The position numbers and the translations under genes were made by a program. Below, in pieces: positions 1-7,463 of a stretch of 44,445 bases of DNA. The stretch lies in assembly GCF_003943655.1 (NCBI RefSeq), contig NZ_RJMM01000006.1:11603-56047 (forward strand), given 5' to 3'. The stretch comes from Streptococcus sanguinis. Lineage in GTDB: Bacteria > Bacillota > Bacilli > Lactobacillales > Streptococcaceae. A model generated the notes under the pieces. It was not told the origin of the DNA. It made no database searches and worked only from the letters and a program-made list of their open reading frames with translations. Position 1 is the stretch's first letter; the number at the start of each line of letters is the position of its first letter.

Positions 1-114
1 GGTCAGGGCCGAATTGCTAGCCAGACTGGTCGCACCAATCTCATATAAAGACCAAATAAGCACAATGAGCGTCAAGAAAGCTTGAGTTGGTTTGTTTTTA
101 TAATATTTTTTCAT
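1..114 (-). CDS. N-terminus of a membrane protein, cut by the window edge
   Basis: Reading minus from an ATG at 112-114, the frame is open for 38 codons to the window edge. The peptide begins MKKYYKNKPTQAFLTLIVLI and continues as a hydrophobic segment followed by a small-residue stretch. A short Lys/Tyr-rich N-terminus followed by a membrane helix would suit a permease subunit, for example of an ABC importer, but nothing here identifies the family. The ribosome binding site is weak: an AAAGAG lies about 15 bases upstream. The gene lies downstream of yaaA on the same strand, separated by about 170 bases. Function unknown. Confidence 0.5.
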   Translation of the reverse strand, partial: MKKYYKNKPTQAFLTLIVLIWSLYEIGATSLASNSALT

Positions 115-156
115 TTTTTAACATTTTACTCTTTGATTGCATGCCTGACGGTCAGC

Positions 157-285
157 CTACATACCAGCATTCTCTGTAGTATAGCTGAACTCTACCTGCT
201 GATTTTGCTTGTCACTTGTATCTACCCCAACCAATTTAGTAATAGCATTCTGAGCAGAGATAGCACTTGACTCGGTTTTCGCTTT
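157..285 (-). other. open frame between yaaA and the edge gene, possible gene remnant
   Basis: The 170-base gap between yaaA and the edge gene contains a minus-strand frame that stays open for 42 codons directly after the yaaA TGA and in the same frame, ending at a TAG at 157-159. Its translation is hydrophilic and protein-like, starting KAKTESSAISAQNAITKLVG and ending in TTENAGM. It has no start codon with a ribosome binding site. It could be the tail of a lost secreted or lipoprotein gene, or just chance. YaaA already has its normal length, so I do not extend it. Confidence 0.25.
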
Positions 286-1014
286 TCACACTTCCTTCAC
301 ATAAACAAGCTCTTTTTCACTAGATAGATCAGGTCGGTAGGTAAAGCCTGCAAAGCTTAATTTTTTCATCTGTTCGACTTCAGTCACTTGGTTAGTTATT
401 AGAGCTGTTAAAAACTCGCCACGCGCCTTTTTAGAAATGGTCGAATGGACTTTCAGCTTGCCGCCTCGGTTTTCTAGAAACTTGAAACCTATCATGCGCT
501 GGCGGATTTCCTTGGAAAAGACGGTTTCAAACTCGCTGGACAATAGAGAGAAGATAAGCTCATCTTCTGCCAGAGCTTGGTCATAAGCTTCTTTCCAAAA
601 AGCCTTGAGACTCTTCCCATCTAGCTTAAGCGGCATCATAAAGTCCAAGCGGTGAGGCGCTATGGGCTCCAGGGCTGGGATGACTCCGTAAAGCGCTGAT
701 GTGATGGCAAGATGCTTCTCGATATACTGACTTTCCTCCTTGGTATAGTCCTGCCTCTTGATATGGCGGTACATGAGGCCGTCAAAAAGATAGAGGGCTG
801 GAGCATACTGCGCATTTCCTTCTCGCAGAGCCTGAATGGCTTGCCACTCTAACTCAGCTCTTTCTGGGGAGATTTTATAAAATGATGCCAAGTCAGCTAC
901 TGACATGGTTGCCAACTCACCCAACACAGCCTGAGTTTGTGCTGAAGGTGGATTCGGGATTGCGGATGGCGCAGTTAGATTCAACTCTTTCGCAGTTGGG
1001 ATAAGAATTTTCAT
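286..1014 (-). CDS. yaaA: YaaA / UPF0246 family peroxide stress protein
   Basis: This 242-residue protein begins MKILIPTAKELN and has the full length of the YaaA/DUF328 family. In E. coli YaaA limits intracellular iron and so reduces Fenton damage during hydrogen peroxide stress. Oral streptococci make large amounts of peroxide, so a protective role here is plausible but inferred. The family start motif and the KLDGKSLKAFWKEAY region in the middle support the assignment. A good ribosome binding site, AAGGAAACT, precedes the ATG. The gene starts 16 bases after the VanZ-like gene and is probably cotranscribed with it. The last residues are VYVKEV before TGA. Confidence 0.9.
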   Translation of the reverse strand: MKILIPTAKELNLTAPSAIPNPPSAQTQAVLGELATMSVADLASFYKISPERAELEWQAIQALREGNAQYAPALYLFDGLMYRHIKRQDYTKEESQYIEKHLAITSALYGVIPALEPIAPHRLDFMMPLKLDGKSLKAFWKEAYDQALAEDELIFSLLSSEFETVFSKEIRQRMIGFKFLENRGGKLKVHSTISKKARGEFLTALITNQVTEVEQMKKLSFAGFTYRPDLSSEKELVYVKEV

Positions 1015-1030
1015 AGTTTCCTTCTTTCAT

Positions 1031-1615
1031 TTAGTGAATATGTCGGACAACCCATTTGCCTAAGGCTGTCTCTAGTAGATAGCTGCCGATGATGAAGCCT
1101 AGCAGATTGGTCAAGATATCACCCAAGTCAAAAATACCCAGGTGAAAGAGATACTGGCTCCCCTCGACCAGACCGATAGTCAAGGTAAAATAAGCCACAT
1201 GCTTCCATGATAGCTTGCAGAGAAAGCCCAGCGGAATGAACATAATGATATTCATGGTCGGTACCAGCTTATCTCCATAGATCCAATTATAGGTAAAAGA
1301 CTGCAAGTCCAGATTGAAGCCCTGCCTGCCGATATTTTTCAAAAAGAGAGCATAGAATAGAATGAGAAAATAAAGGGTGTAACTAGCTAGCACCAGCCAA
1401 CGGGGAATGTGCCGACTGTAGAGACCACGAATAAAAAGCGACGTAATGGCTGTCAGAGTCAGGATAATAGAAGCTGGTATCAGCAGGTTCCACTCTGGCT
1501 GATTCTTGTAAAAGACGACGGCTACGTAGGCATAAAAAAAGCGCATATAGAGCCAAGACCAAAAAATCAGACTGCCTAGGAAGGCTGACATATCAAAGAT
1601 TGTTTGTTTTTTCAT
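1031..1615 (-). CDS. VanZ family membrane protein
   Basis: This 194-residue protein has about five hydrophobic segments (roughly residues 10-35, 45-65, 75-95, 118-135 and 140-185). The stretch PTMNIIMFIPLGFLCKL, followed by a glycine/glutamate region (LVEGSQYLF) and GDILTNLLGFIIG, is the VanZ-like signature. VanZ itself gives low-level teicoplanin resistance in enterococci; chromosomal relatives are common in Firmicutes and mostly uncharacterised, so no resistance role should be assumed. GGGAGGTTTCAG precedes the ATG. An extended -10 box lies about 30 bases upstream, divergent from the DUF1836 promoter. yaaA follows 16 bases downstream. Confidence 0.8.
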   Translation of the reverse strand: MKKQTIFDMSAFLGSLIFWSWLYMRFFYAYVAVVFYKNQPEWNLLIPASIILTLTAITSLFIRGLYSRHIPRWLVLASYTLYFLILFYALFLKNIGRQGFNLDLQSFTYNWIYGDKLVPTMNIIMFIPLGFLCKLSWKHVAYFTLTIGLVEGSQYLFHLGIFDLGDILTNLLGFIIGSYLLETALGKWVVRHIH

Positions 1616-1642
1616 CTGAAACCTCCCTTTCTTCTTTTTAAA

Positions 1643-1651
1643 ATTATATCA
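1643..1651 (-). promoter_or_regulatory. promoter of the VanZ-yaaA operon (extended -10)
   Basis: On the minus strand TGATATAAT is a perfect extended -10 box (TGnTATAAT, TATAAT at 1643-1648), 28 bases upstream of the VanZ ATG. No convincing -35 is visible, which is usual for extended -10 promoters. Confidence 0.6.
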
Positions 1652-1679
1652 AATTTCAATGGGACATTCTATTTTTTGC

Positions 1680-1708
1680 TTGACTTTGATTTACAGAGAT
1701 GTTATCAT
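1680..1708 (+). promoter_or_regulatory. promoter of the DUF1836-hlyIII operon
   Basis: TTGACT (1680-1685) and TATCAT (1703-1708) are separated by 17 bases, and the -10 is extended (TGTTATCAT). Predicted start of transcription is near 1715, inside the inverted repeat described separately, about 30 bases before the TTG start of the DUF1836 gene. Confidence 0.7.
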
Positions 1709-1727
1709 CTAGTTATAAAGACTAGAT
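1707..1727. promoter_or_regulatory. inverted repeat over the transcription start, candidate operator
   Basis: ATCTAGT and ACTAGAT are perfect 7-base inverted arms separated by 7 bases. The repeat overlaps the end of the -10 box and the predicted transcription start of the DUF1836-hlyIII operon, a typical place for a repressor to bind. The DUF1836 protein itself is the obvious candidate ligand, by inference only. Confidence 0.5.
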
Positions 1728-1744
1728 AAGAAAGTGATAAAGAT

Positions 1745-2206
1745 TTGAACACTCAACAAGTTTTTCCCAAGTGGGACGAAATACCAGAACTAGACCTATA
1801 TTTGGATCAGGTGCTGCTCTATGTAAACAATGTCTGTGGCTCTTCCATTTCAGCTGCTGACAAGGGACTGACCGCTTCTATGATTAACAACTATGTCAAA
1901 CACGGCTATATTGCCAAACCGGTCAAGAAAAAATATCAACGCCGCCAGGTAGCCCGCTTGATTGCCATTACGACCTTAAAAACGGTCTTTTCTATCCAGG
2001 AAATTTCTGCTACTTTAAATATGCTGCATAAGGAAGCAGATTCGAGAGAACTTTATGATGACTTCGTTGACTACATGAATGGCAATAAGTTAGAGGTAGC
2101 ACCCATCATTTCTACAGCCTGCCAGACGGTCAAACTCTATCAAAAGACCTTATCCCTAATCCAAGTACCAAATGAGGAGGAAGAAAATCTTGAACTACGC
2201 GCTTAA
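1745..2206 (+). CDS. DUF1836 domain protein, likely DNA-binding regulator
   Basis: This 153-residue protein matches the DUF1836 family of Firmicutes, small proteins often noted as helix-turn-helix regulators (they resemble the start of MerR-type domains). The segment around residues 38-65 (ASMINNYVKHGYIAKPVKKKY) reads as the recognition helix followed by a basic wing: 'MINNYVKxGYIxxP' is the family hallmark. The start is a TTG at 1745: an in-frame TAA at 1727 excludes anything further upstream, and AAAGTGAT at 1731-1738 is a reasonable ribosome binding site. It is the first gene of an operon with hlyIII and overlaps it. A palindrome over its own transcription start suggests autoregulation. 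Confidence 0.8.
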   Translation: MNTQQVFPKWDEIPELDLYLDQVLLYVNNVCGSSISAADKGLTASMINNYVKHGYIAKPVKKKYQRRQVARLIAITTLKTVFSIQEISATLNMLHKEADSRELYDDFVDYMNGNKLEVAPIISTACQTVKLYQKTLSLIQVPNEEEENLELRA

Positions 2207-2837
2207 ACTCAGTAAAAAACTATCCTTTGGAGAGGAAATTGCCAACGCTGTTACCCATGCGGTAGGAGCCGTTCTGATGCTGATTCTGCTGCCTATCTCA
2301 GCCATTTATAGCTATGAAGGGCACGGATTGGTGGCTGCTGTCGGAACTTCTATCTTTGTCATCAGCCTCTTTCTCATGTTCCTCTCCTCAACAGTTTATC
2401 ACTCTATGTCCTATGGCTCGACCCACAAGTATATCTTGCGCATTATTGACCACTCTATGATTTACATCGCCATCGCTGGCAGCTACACGCCAGTCGTGCT
2501 GTCACTGATGAATAACTGGTTTGGCTATCTCATCATTGCTATTCAGTGGGGCACGACCATCTTTGGCATTCTCTATAAGATTTTCGCTAAGAAGGTTAAT
2601 GAAAAATTCAGCTTGGCTCTCTATTTGATTATGGGCTGGCTGGTTGTCTTTATCATTCCGCAGATTATCGGTCAAACTGGACCTGTATTCTGGGGACTCA
2701 TGCTGGCTGGTGGCCTCTGCTATACTGTAGGAGCTGGCTTCTATGCTCAAAAGAAGCCCTACTTCCACATGATTTGGCACCTTTTCATTCTAGCGGCCTC
2801 TGCCCTGCAATACCTGGCTATCGTTTATTTTATGTAA
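2190..2837 (+). CDS. hemolysin III / PAQR-like membrane protein
   Basis: This protein belongs to the HlyIII (YqfA/YplQ) family of seven-helix membrane proteins related to PAQR receptors. Conserved polar residues are visible: the STVYHS motif, IIDHSMIYIAIAGSYTP, and HMIWHLFILAA near the C-terminus, which form the presumed metal site. The open frame extends to an ATG at 2172, but GAGGAGG at 2174-2180 sits within that extension, 9 bases before a TTG at 2190. I therefore take TTG 2190 as the start, giving 215 residues. The ribosome binding site and start lie inside the end of the DUF1836 gene, so the two genes are translationally coupled. Function in streptococci is unknown; hemolytic activity should not be assumed. 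Confidence 0.85.
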   Translation: MNYALKLSKKLSFGEEIANAVTHAVGAVLMLILLPISAIYSYEGHGLVAAVGTSIFVISLFLMFLSSTVYHSMSYGSTHKYILRIIDHSMIYIAIAGSYTPVVLSLMNNWFGYLIIAIQWGTTIFGILYKIFAKKVNEKFSLALYLIMGWLVVFIIPQIIGQTGPVFWGLMLAGGLCYTVGAGFYAQKKPYFHMIWHLFILAASALQYLAIVYFM

Positions 2838-2849
2838 GAGAAAAATACA

Positions 2850-2877
2850 AAACCGTCTGAGGATTCTCAGACGGTTT
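2850..2877. terminator. bidirectional terminator between hlyIII and pdxU
   Basis: AAACCGTCTGAG (2850-2861) and CTCAGACGGTTT (2866-2877) form a perfect 12-bp stem with a 4-base loop. A T-rich tail follows on both strands, and the site lies between the convergent ends of hlyIII and the ECF gene. Confidence 0.9.
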
Positions 2878-2900
2878 CTTCATTTATGTTGATTATTGAT

Positions 2901-3467
2901 TTATCCCTGCTTTTCCAGAGGACTTCTTTGCTTGTGCGCTTTTCTGACTTGCTGAAAGATTGGATATAAGATTGGGACAGCGATGACTGTCGCTAGACTG
3001 GAGCCAAATGTACCAGTAATCTTAGCTACTGCCAGCAAAAAGGCTGCTGGTAAACTACTCCCACCAAACAGTGTTCCTGTCAGAGTGTACTTGAAGATAT
3101 TAAGCACAATCTTCACCAAAGCAGCTGCTAATGCTGTAATAAGAATATTTCTTAGTTTATCCTTTCTCTGAAAGAGTCCTTCATACAGAAAATGAATCAC
3201 CACGGCTACTGCAAGTGCTTCTAACAAGATGACTGGGATTTCTGCTGCGTAACCATTCAGCAAGTCAAATATTCCCAGTCCAATGGCAGCTGCTAAAAAA
3301 CCGAGTTTACTGCCAAAAATCAGACAGCCCACTACCACAAGTGCATTTCCAAAGTGAATAAACTGAGCTCCGACAGGAATTTTAAAGAACTGAATGCTCA
3401 AAAAAATTAAAGCAGCAAATAAACTAATCGTGGTTACGGTTTGCAAATCAAGTGTTTGTTTCTTCAT
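2901..3467 (-). CDS. pdxU: ECF transporter S component, predicted vitamin B6 uptake
   Basis: This 188-residue protein is almost entirely hydrophobic, with about six helices, and begins with a short polar stretch followed by TISLFAALIFLS, typical of S components of energy-coupling factor importers. No ATPase or EcfT gene is nearby, as expected for a group II S component that shares the housekeeping ECF module. The substrate is inferred from context: the gene overlaps a pyridoxal kinase gene by 20 bases and the kinase is divergent from a PdxR-type MocR regulator. The same pdxK-pdxU arrangement under PdxR is known from streptococci for vitamin B6 salvage. A thiamin precursor would be the alternative. 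GGAGG precedes the ATG. Confidence 0.75.
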   Translation of the reverse strand: MKKQTLDLQTVTTISLFAALIFLSIQFFKIPVGAQFIHFGNALVVVGCLIFGSKLGFLAAAIGLGIFDLLNGYAAEIPVILLEALAVAVVIHFLYEGLFQRKDKLRNILITALAAALVKIVLNIFKYTLTGTLFGGSSLPAAFLLAVAKITGTFGSSLATVIAVPILYPIFQQVRKAHKQRSPLEKQG

Positions 3468-4314
3468 CTTTTTCCTCCATTAAGGCTTGAAAATCAGCAA
3501 AAAGCTCTCCTAGGTAGGGCTGGTAAAAAACGCCCTTCTTTTGATCTATTTGCTCTTTAAAGCTAAGTACCAAGCTCTTTTCAATAAACTTCAAAATCAC
3601 AGGCAGGGCTTGCTTGATATCAACCTCCTGAACAAAAGCCGCAGCTACAAGAGTCGTCAATATATCACCCGTTCCAAAAAATTGCTGGGGCAGAGATGGA
3701 CTGGAAAAGAGGTTAAACTCTTCTGTTCCCGCATCAAAATAGGCCACACCAATCTGTTTTTCTTTCATGGACAAGCCAGTTAGCAAGACCTTGCTCGGTC
3801 CTAACTCAGTCAAACGCTTGCAGTACTCCTCCCATCTATCTTCTGATAAACTATCTTCGTAGGGTTCTTCCAATAACAAACAGGCTTCTGTCAAATTGGG
3901 CAGAACCAAATCAGCATGCTGGCAGAGGCGACGCATATGGTCTAGATGGGCATCTGAAAATCCCTGATAAAAAGTTCCCTTATCCCCCATGATAGGATCC
4001 ACGATAAGGGGCAAGCTTTTTTCCTCTTTAAAGCGCAGCAAATTTTCCACCTGAATATCAGACTTCAAATATCCTGTTATCAGAGCTGAAAAGTTGAACT
4101 CTAGGCTCTGCCATTGTTTCAAAAAAGCAAGCATCCCATGCGTGTAATCATCTATATAGATATTTGAAAAACCACCTGTATGGGACGACAAAATCATGGT
4201 TGGCAACAGGGCGACTTCTAGCTGGCAAATTGCAAAAAGCGGCAGGGCAGCTGTTGCGGCAACCTTACCTAAGCCAGAAATATCTGTGGCCAGAATGACT
4301 GTTTTTGTTTTCAT
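3448..4314 (-). CDS. pdxK: pyridoxine/pyridoxal kinase (PfkB/ribokinase-like)
   Basis: This 288-residue protein phosphorylates vitamin B6 vitamers to their 5'-phosphates with ATP, in the cytosol. It has the ribokinase fold: N-terminal ATDISGLGKVAATAALPLF, substrate-side IYIDDYTHGM, the DPIMGDKG motif around residue 132, and the anion-hole/catalytic GTGDILTT near residue 217. PdxK and the thiamin kinase ThiD are close relatives; the neighbouring PdxR favours B6. AGTAGGAGGAGTC precedes the ATG. The last 20 bases overlap pdxU, so the two are cotranscribed. The promoter is shared face to face with pdxR. Confidence 0.8.
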   Translation of the reverse strand: MKTKTVILATDISGLGKVAATAALPLFAICQLEVALLPTMILSSHTGGFSNIYIDDYTHGMLAFLKQWQSLEFNFSALITGYLKSDIQVENLLRFKEEKSLPLIVDPIMGDKGTFYQGFSDAHLDHMRRLCQHADLVLPNLTEACLLLEEPYEDSLSEDRWEEYCKRLTELGPSKVLLTGLSMKEKQIGVAYFDAGTEEFNLFSSPSLPQQFFGTGDILTTLVAAAFVQEVDIKQALPVILKFIEKSLVLSFKEQIDQKKGVFYQPYLGELFADFQALMEEKDEETNT

Positions 4315-4335
4315 GACTCCTCCTACTTGTTCTCT

Positions 4336-4365
4336 ATTGTAAAATATCTGAAAATGAGTTACAAT
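4336..4365. promoter_or_regulatory. symmetric overlapping divergent promoters of pdxK and pdxR
   Basis: ATTGTAA (4336-4342) and TTACAAT (4359-4365) form a perfect inverted repeat with a 16-base centre. It reads as a promoter in both directions. Plus: TTGTAA at 4337-4342, 17 bases, TACAAT at 4360-4365. Minus: TTGTAA at 4359-4364, 17 bases, TACAAT at 4336-4341. Each -35 is thus the complement of the other's -10. The centre (4342-4356) also matches 12 of 15 positions of the CodY box AATTTTCWGAAAATT. Confidence 0.7.
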
Positions 4366-4398
4366 ATGAAAAAATCAAATCTGTATGGGGACAGTTTT

Positions 4399-5673
4399 AT
4401 GGTTAAAGCAAAATACCAACGCATCGTTGATAAGATTACTAAGGATATTAAAGAGGGAAAATTGGCTACTGGTCAGAAAATCCCTTCTGTCCGCAAGCTG
4501 GCAGAGCGTTATCACTGCAGTAAGGATACCGCGCAAAAGGCTCTGATTGAGCTCAAGTATCAGAAGTACATCTATGCCGTTCCCAAAAGCGGCTACTATG
4601 TACTGGAAAATGCTCAGGAAGAAAAGCAGGATTTGGAGCTGCCTGTGAGGGATGACCGCCACCAAGCCTACGAAGATTTCCGACTCTGTGTGAATGAAAC
4701 TCTGATCGGCCGGGAAAATTATCTCTTCAACTACTACCCTCAGCAGGAAGGACTGGAGGATCTGCGCCGCTCTGTGCAAAAGCTAATGTTGGACTCTGCT
4801 GTCTATGCTTCTAGAGACCAGCTGGTACTGACTTCCGGCACCCAGCAGGCCCTCTATATCCTTTCACAGATTGACTTTCCCAATCAAAAAGAGCGAATCT
4901 TGGTGGAACAGCCGACCTACCATCGTATTAATGATCTTCTGCTAGCGCAAAAACTTCCTTGTGAAACCATTGAAAGAACACCTCAAGGGATTAATCTAGG
5001 AGAGTTGGAGAAGATTTTTCAAAGCGGAAAGATCAAGTTTTTCTACACTATTCCGCGCTTTCACTATCCCTTGGGCCACTCCTACAGTCGGCAGGACAAG
5101 GAAGAGATTCTTCGGCTAGCCCAGCTCTATAATGTCTATGTTGTAGAAGACGACTACCTATCAGACTTTGATGGCCGGCGAGAGCTAACCTTTCACTATT
5201 TAGATAATAGCCAGCGAGTCATCTACATTAAGTCCTTTTCAACCAGCCTTTTCCCAGCCCTGAGGATTACCGCCCTGCTCCTTCCGCCCCAGATTCAAAA
5301 GACCTTCATCGCTTACAAAAGCGCCGTGGACTACGACAGCAACCTCATCATGCAGAAGGCCCTATCGCTCTACATCGACAGTCTCATGTTTGAAAAAAAT
5401 AGGCTGGCGCTGCTGCAGCTTCAGGAAGAGGAAGCAAAAAAGGCGCAGACACTGCTAGAGCGAGCTCAGCTGCCGCTAGACAGCTATCTGACCAAGGACG
5501 GCGTCCTGCTAGACTTGAGATCACTTTCTTCCGTCAGTGCTCTCAAACACAGCAGCCTGCCGTTTGACTTCTTTGAACAAAGCTACCTTGCTAGCTGCCC
5601 TTACCAGTATGCCAAGCTACACTACGATAACTTAGAAGAAAATCTAGAGAAATTAAAAGACTATTTAAAATAG
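4399..5673 (+). CDS. pdxR: MocR-type GntR/aminotransferase regulator, PdxR-like
   Basis: This regulator has an N-terminal GntR winged helix (residues 5-75; KIPSVRKLAERYHCSKDTAQ is the recognition region) joined to a fold-type I aminotransferase-like domain. PdxR members sense PLP and control B6 supply genes, here presumably pdxK-pdxU. The frame is open from 4327, but the promoter -10 lies at 4360-4365, so a start at or before 4366 would leave no leader. I choose ATG 4399, preceded by GGGGA, giving 424 residues. EDDYLSDF near residue 255 keeps the PLP-ring aspartate. However, the position of the Schiff-base lysine in the FSKSLxP motif is Thr282 here (KSFSTSLFP); the closest lysine is Lys278. 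Effector binding may therefore be unusual. Confidence 0.8.
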   Translation: MVKAKYQRIVDKITKDIKEGKLATGQKIPSVRKLAERYHCSKDTAQKALIELKYQKYIYAVPKSGYYVLENAQEEKQDLELPVRDDRHQAYEDFRLCVNETLIGRENYLFNYYPQQEGLEDLRRSVQKLMLDSAVYASRDQLVLTSGTQQALYILSQIDFPNQKERILVEQPTYHRINDLLLAQKLPCETIERTPQGINLGELEKIFQSGKIKFFYTIPRFHYPLGHSYSRQDKEEILRLAQLYNVYVVEDDYLSDFDGRRELTFHYLDNSQRVIYIKSFSTSLFPALRITALLLPPQIQKTFIAYKSAVDYDSNLIMQKALSLYIDSLMFEKNRLALLQLQEEEAKKAQTLLERAQLPLDSYLTKDGVLLDLRSLSSVSALKHSSLPFDFFEQSYLASCPYQYAKLHYDNLEENLEKLKDYLK

Positions 5674-5701
5674 GTGTAGAATTCATTTAGAATTCTACAC
5701 C
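5673..5701. terminator. bidirectional terminator between pdxR and the ABC exporter
   Basis: GGTGTAGAATTC (5673-5684) and GAATTCTACACC (5690-5701) form a 12-bp stem with a 5-base loop, followed by TTTTATTT on the plus strand. The stem begins in the pdxR stop codon. Confidence 0.85.
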
Positions 5702-5722
5702 TTTTATTTAAAATCAGGCTTT

Positions 5723-7462
5723 TCAAGATTCCATCATCCCAGCCTGCAGTTGGTACATTTTCTTATAGGTGCCATCCTGTGCTAACAATTCTTCGTGGCT
5801 GCCGGATTCGATAATGCGGCCCTTATCTAAGACATAGATGCAGTCGGCATCCTGAATGGTAGACAGACGGTGTGCAATGGCAACGGTTGTCCTACCCTGC
5901 CGCATTTTCCTCAGTGAAGCTTGAATCAGCTCCTCTGTTTCCGAATCAATATTGGCTGTCGCCTCATCCAAAATCAAGATTTTAGGCTTAGTGGCGATGG
6001 TTCTGGCAAAGGCTAGAAGCTGCCGCTGACCGCTGGAAAATGTCGCTCCCCGCTCAGTCACAGGGGCATCATAGCCTTGAGGCAGCTGACTGATAAAGCC
6101 ATGAGCATCTACAAACTTAGCCGCTTCTATAATGTCTTCTCGCGTCAGCTTCTCTTGATAAAGCTGGATATTGGAAGCAACGGTACCGTGATAAAGGAAG
6201 GGATCCTGCAAAACAAGTCCAATCTTTCGCCGCAGCTCCGCCTGATTATAGTCTTTAATATCACGGCCATCAATCAAAATCTGCCCTCGCTCAAACTCAT
6301 AAAAACGCAGGAAAAGATTGATAATAGAGGACTTGCCAGAGCCAGTCGAGCCAACAAAGGCAATCGTCTGGCCTTTTTTGACAGAAAAGGAGATGTCCTG
6401 CAAAACATCACGCTTCCCATCATAAGAAAAGGAAACATGCTTGAATTCGATGCTGCCATCTTGGATTTGCAAGTCTTGGTTAGCCTGCTCAGGCTCATAA
6501 TCTGTGCGATCCATGATTTCAAAAACCCGCTCCGCAGCAACCATAGATGTCTGCAGAACAGAGTAATTCTGCATAACATCAATCAAAGGATTAAAAAGTT
6601 GATTGACATACTGGATAAAGGCATACATAATACCAGCCGTAATTCCCGCCACTTGCCAAGTCAAGCCAAAGTAAGTCAGAATCACTCCATAAGCCAAGAT
6701 TTTCAGCAGAGACATGGCCGGCCTCAGAAAGAGACTATTGATATTGAGATAGCGATTGGTGAAGCCTAAATGCTGACCGTTGATTTCTTCAAATTCCCGC
6801 AGCAAACGCTTCTCTTGCCCAAAAGCTTGGATAATCCGCATCCCTTCAATACTCTCAGATAGCTTGACATTTAAATCGCTGAGCTTATTCCGGACCTGCT
6901 TCAGCTGACGATTGGATAAATGCTGATAGAGCAAGATAGAGGCTGCCATCAGAGGCAAAAAGAGAGCAATCATGAGGGTCAATTGCCAGTTGAGGGCAAA
7001 CATAGCGCTCAAAGTAACAACTAAAATCAGCAGGGAGCTCAAAAAATTAGAAAAAATCTCACTGAACATATCTGCGACTGCCTGAGTATCATTGGTCAGG
7101 CGGGAAACGATAGCACCAGCTGGCGTTCGATCAAAATAAGCCATTTGCAGACGCTGGATATTGGCAAAGCTTTCCTGTCGCAGGTCCCGAACCACACTTT
7201 GAGCCACACGCGCAAAGAAATACTTTCCCAAGAAGGTAAAAAGTACCCGCAAGAGGAACAGACCATAGTAAAGAGCCAAGAGAGGAAGGCCAGCCCAGGC
7301 TTGATTACGGCCGATAAATTGATCAATAAAATAGCGGGCCAGAAGCGGCAATGCCGTTGTGACAATAGTCGTCAGCAGAATGAAGGTCAGGGCCATGCTG
7401 CTCACTATCCTGTAACGCCACATATAGCCTAGGAGGCGATGAAAAGTTGCTTTCTTTTTCAT
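5723..7462 (-). CDS. ABC exporter half-transporter, catalytically competent subunit
   Basis: This 579-residue protein has six membrane helices (about residues 15-300) followed by one nucleotide-binding domain: Walker A GSTGSGKSS near 370, Walker B ILILDEATANID near 497 with the catalytic Glu, and a switch His in IAHRLST. The ABC signature is FSSGQRQ instead of LSGGQ. Together with the upstream gene it forms a heterodimeric exporter of the BmrC/BmrD, LmrC/LmrD, PatA/PatB type, which mainly expel drugs and amphiphiles. The consensus ATP site would combine this Walker motif with the partner's LSGGQ. The ATG is one base after the partner's stop, with AAGGAGGAAG upstream. The substrate cannot be read from the sequence. 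Confidence 0.85.
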   Translation of the reverse strand: MKKKATFHRLLGYMWRYRIVSSMALTFILLTTIVTTALPLLARYFIDQFIGRNQAWAGLPLLALYYGLFLLRVLFTFLGKYFFARVAQSVVRDLRQESFANIQRLQMAYFDRTPAGAIVSRLTNDTQAVADMFSEIFSNFLSSLLILVVTLSAMFALNWQLTLMIALFLPLMAASILLYQHLSNRQLKQVRNKLSDLNVKLSESIEGMRIIQAFGQEKRLLREFEEINGQHLGFTNRYLNINSLFLRPAMSLLKILAYGVILTYFGLTWQVAGITAGIMYAFIQYVNQLFNPLIDVMQNYSVLQTSMVAAERVFEIMDRTDYEPEQANQDLQIQDGSIEFKHVSFSYDGKRDVLQDISFSVKKGQTIAFVGSTGSGKSSIINLFLRFYEFERGQILIDGRDIKDYNQAELRRKIGLVLQDPFLYHGTVASNIQLYQEKLTREDIIEAAKFVDAHGFISQLPQGYDAPVTERGATFSSGQRQLLAFARTIATKPKILILDEATANIDSETEELIQASLRKMRQGRTTVAIAHRLSTIQDADCIYVLDKGRIIESGSHEELLAQDGTYKKMYQLQAGMMES

Positions 7463-7463
7463 G

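Noticed and set aside
6077..6769. 230-codon plus-strand open frame inside the ABC exporter gene
   Set aside because: It runs opposite to conserved ATPase motifs of the minus-strand gene and has no ribosome binding site or family features.
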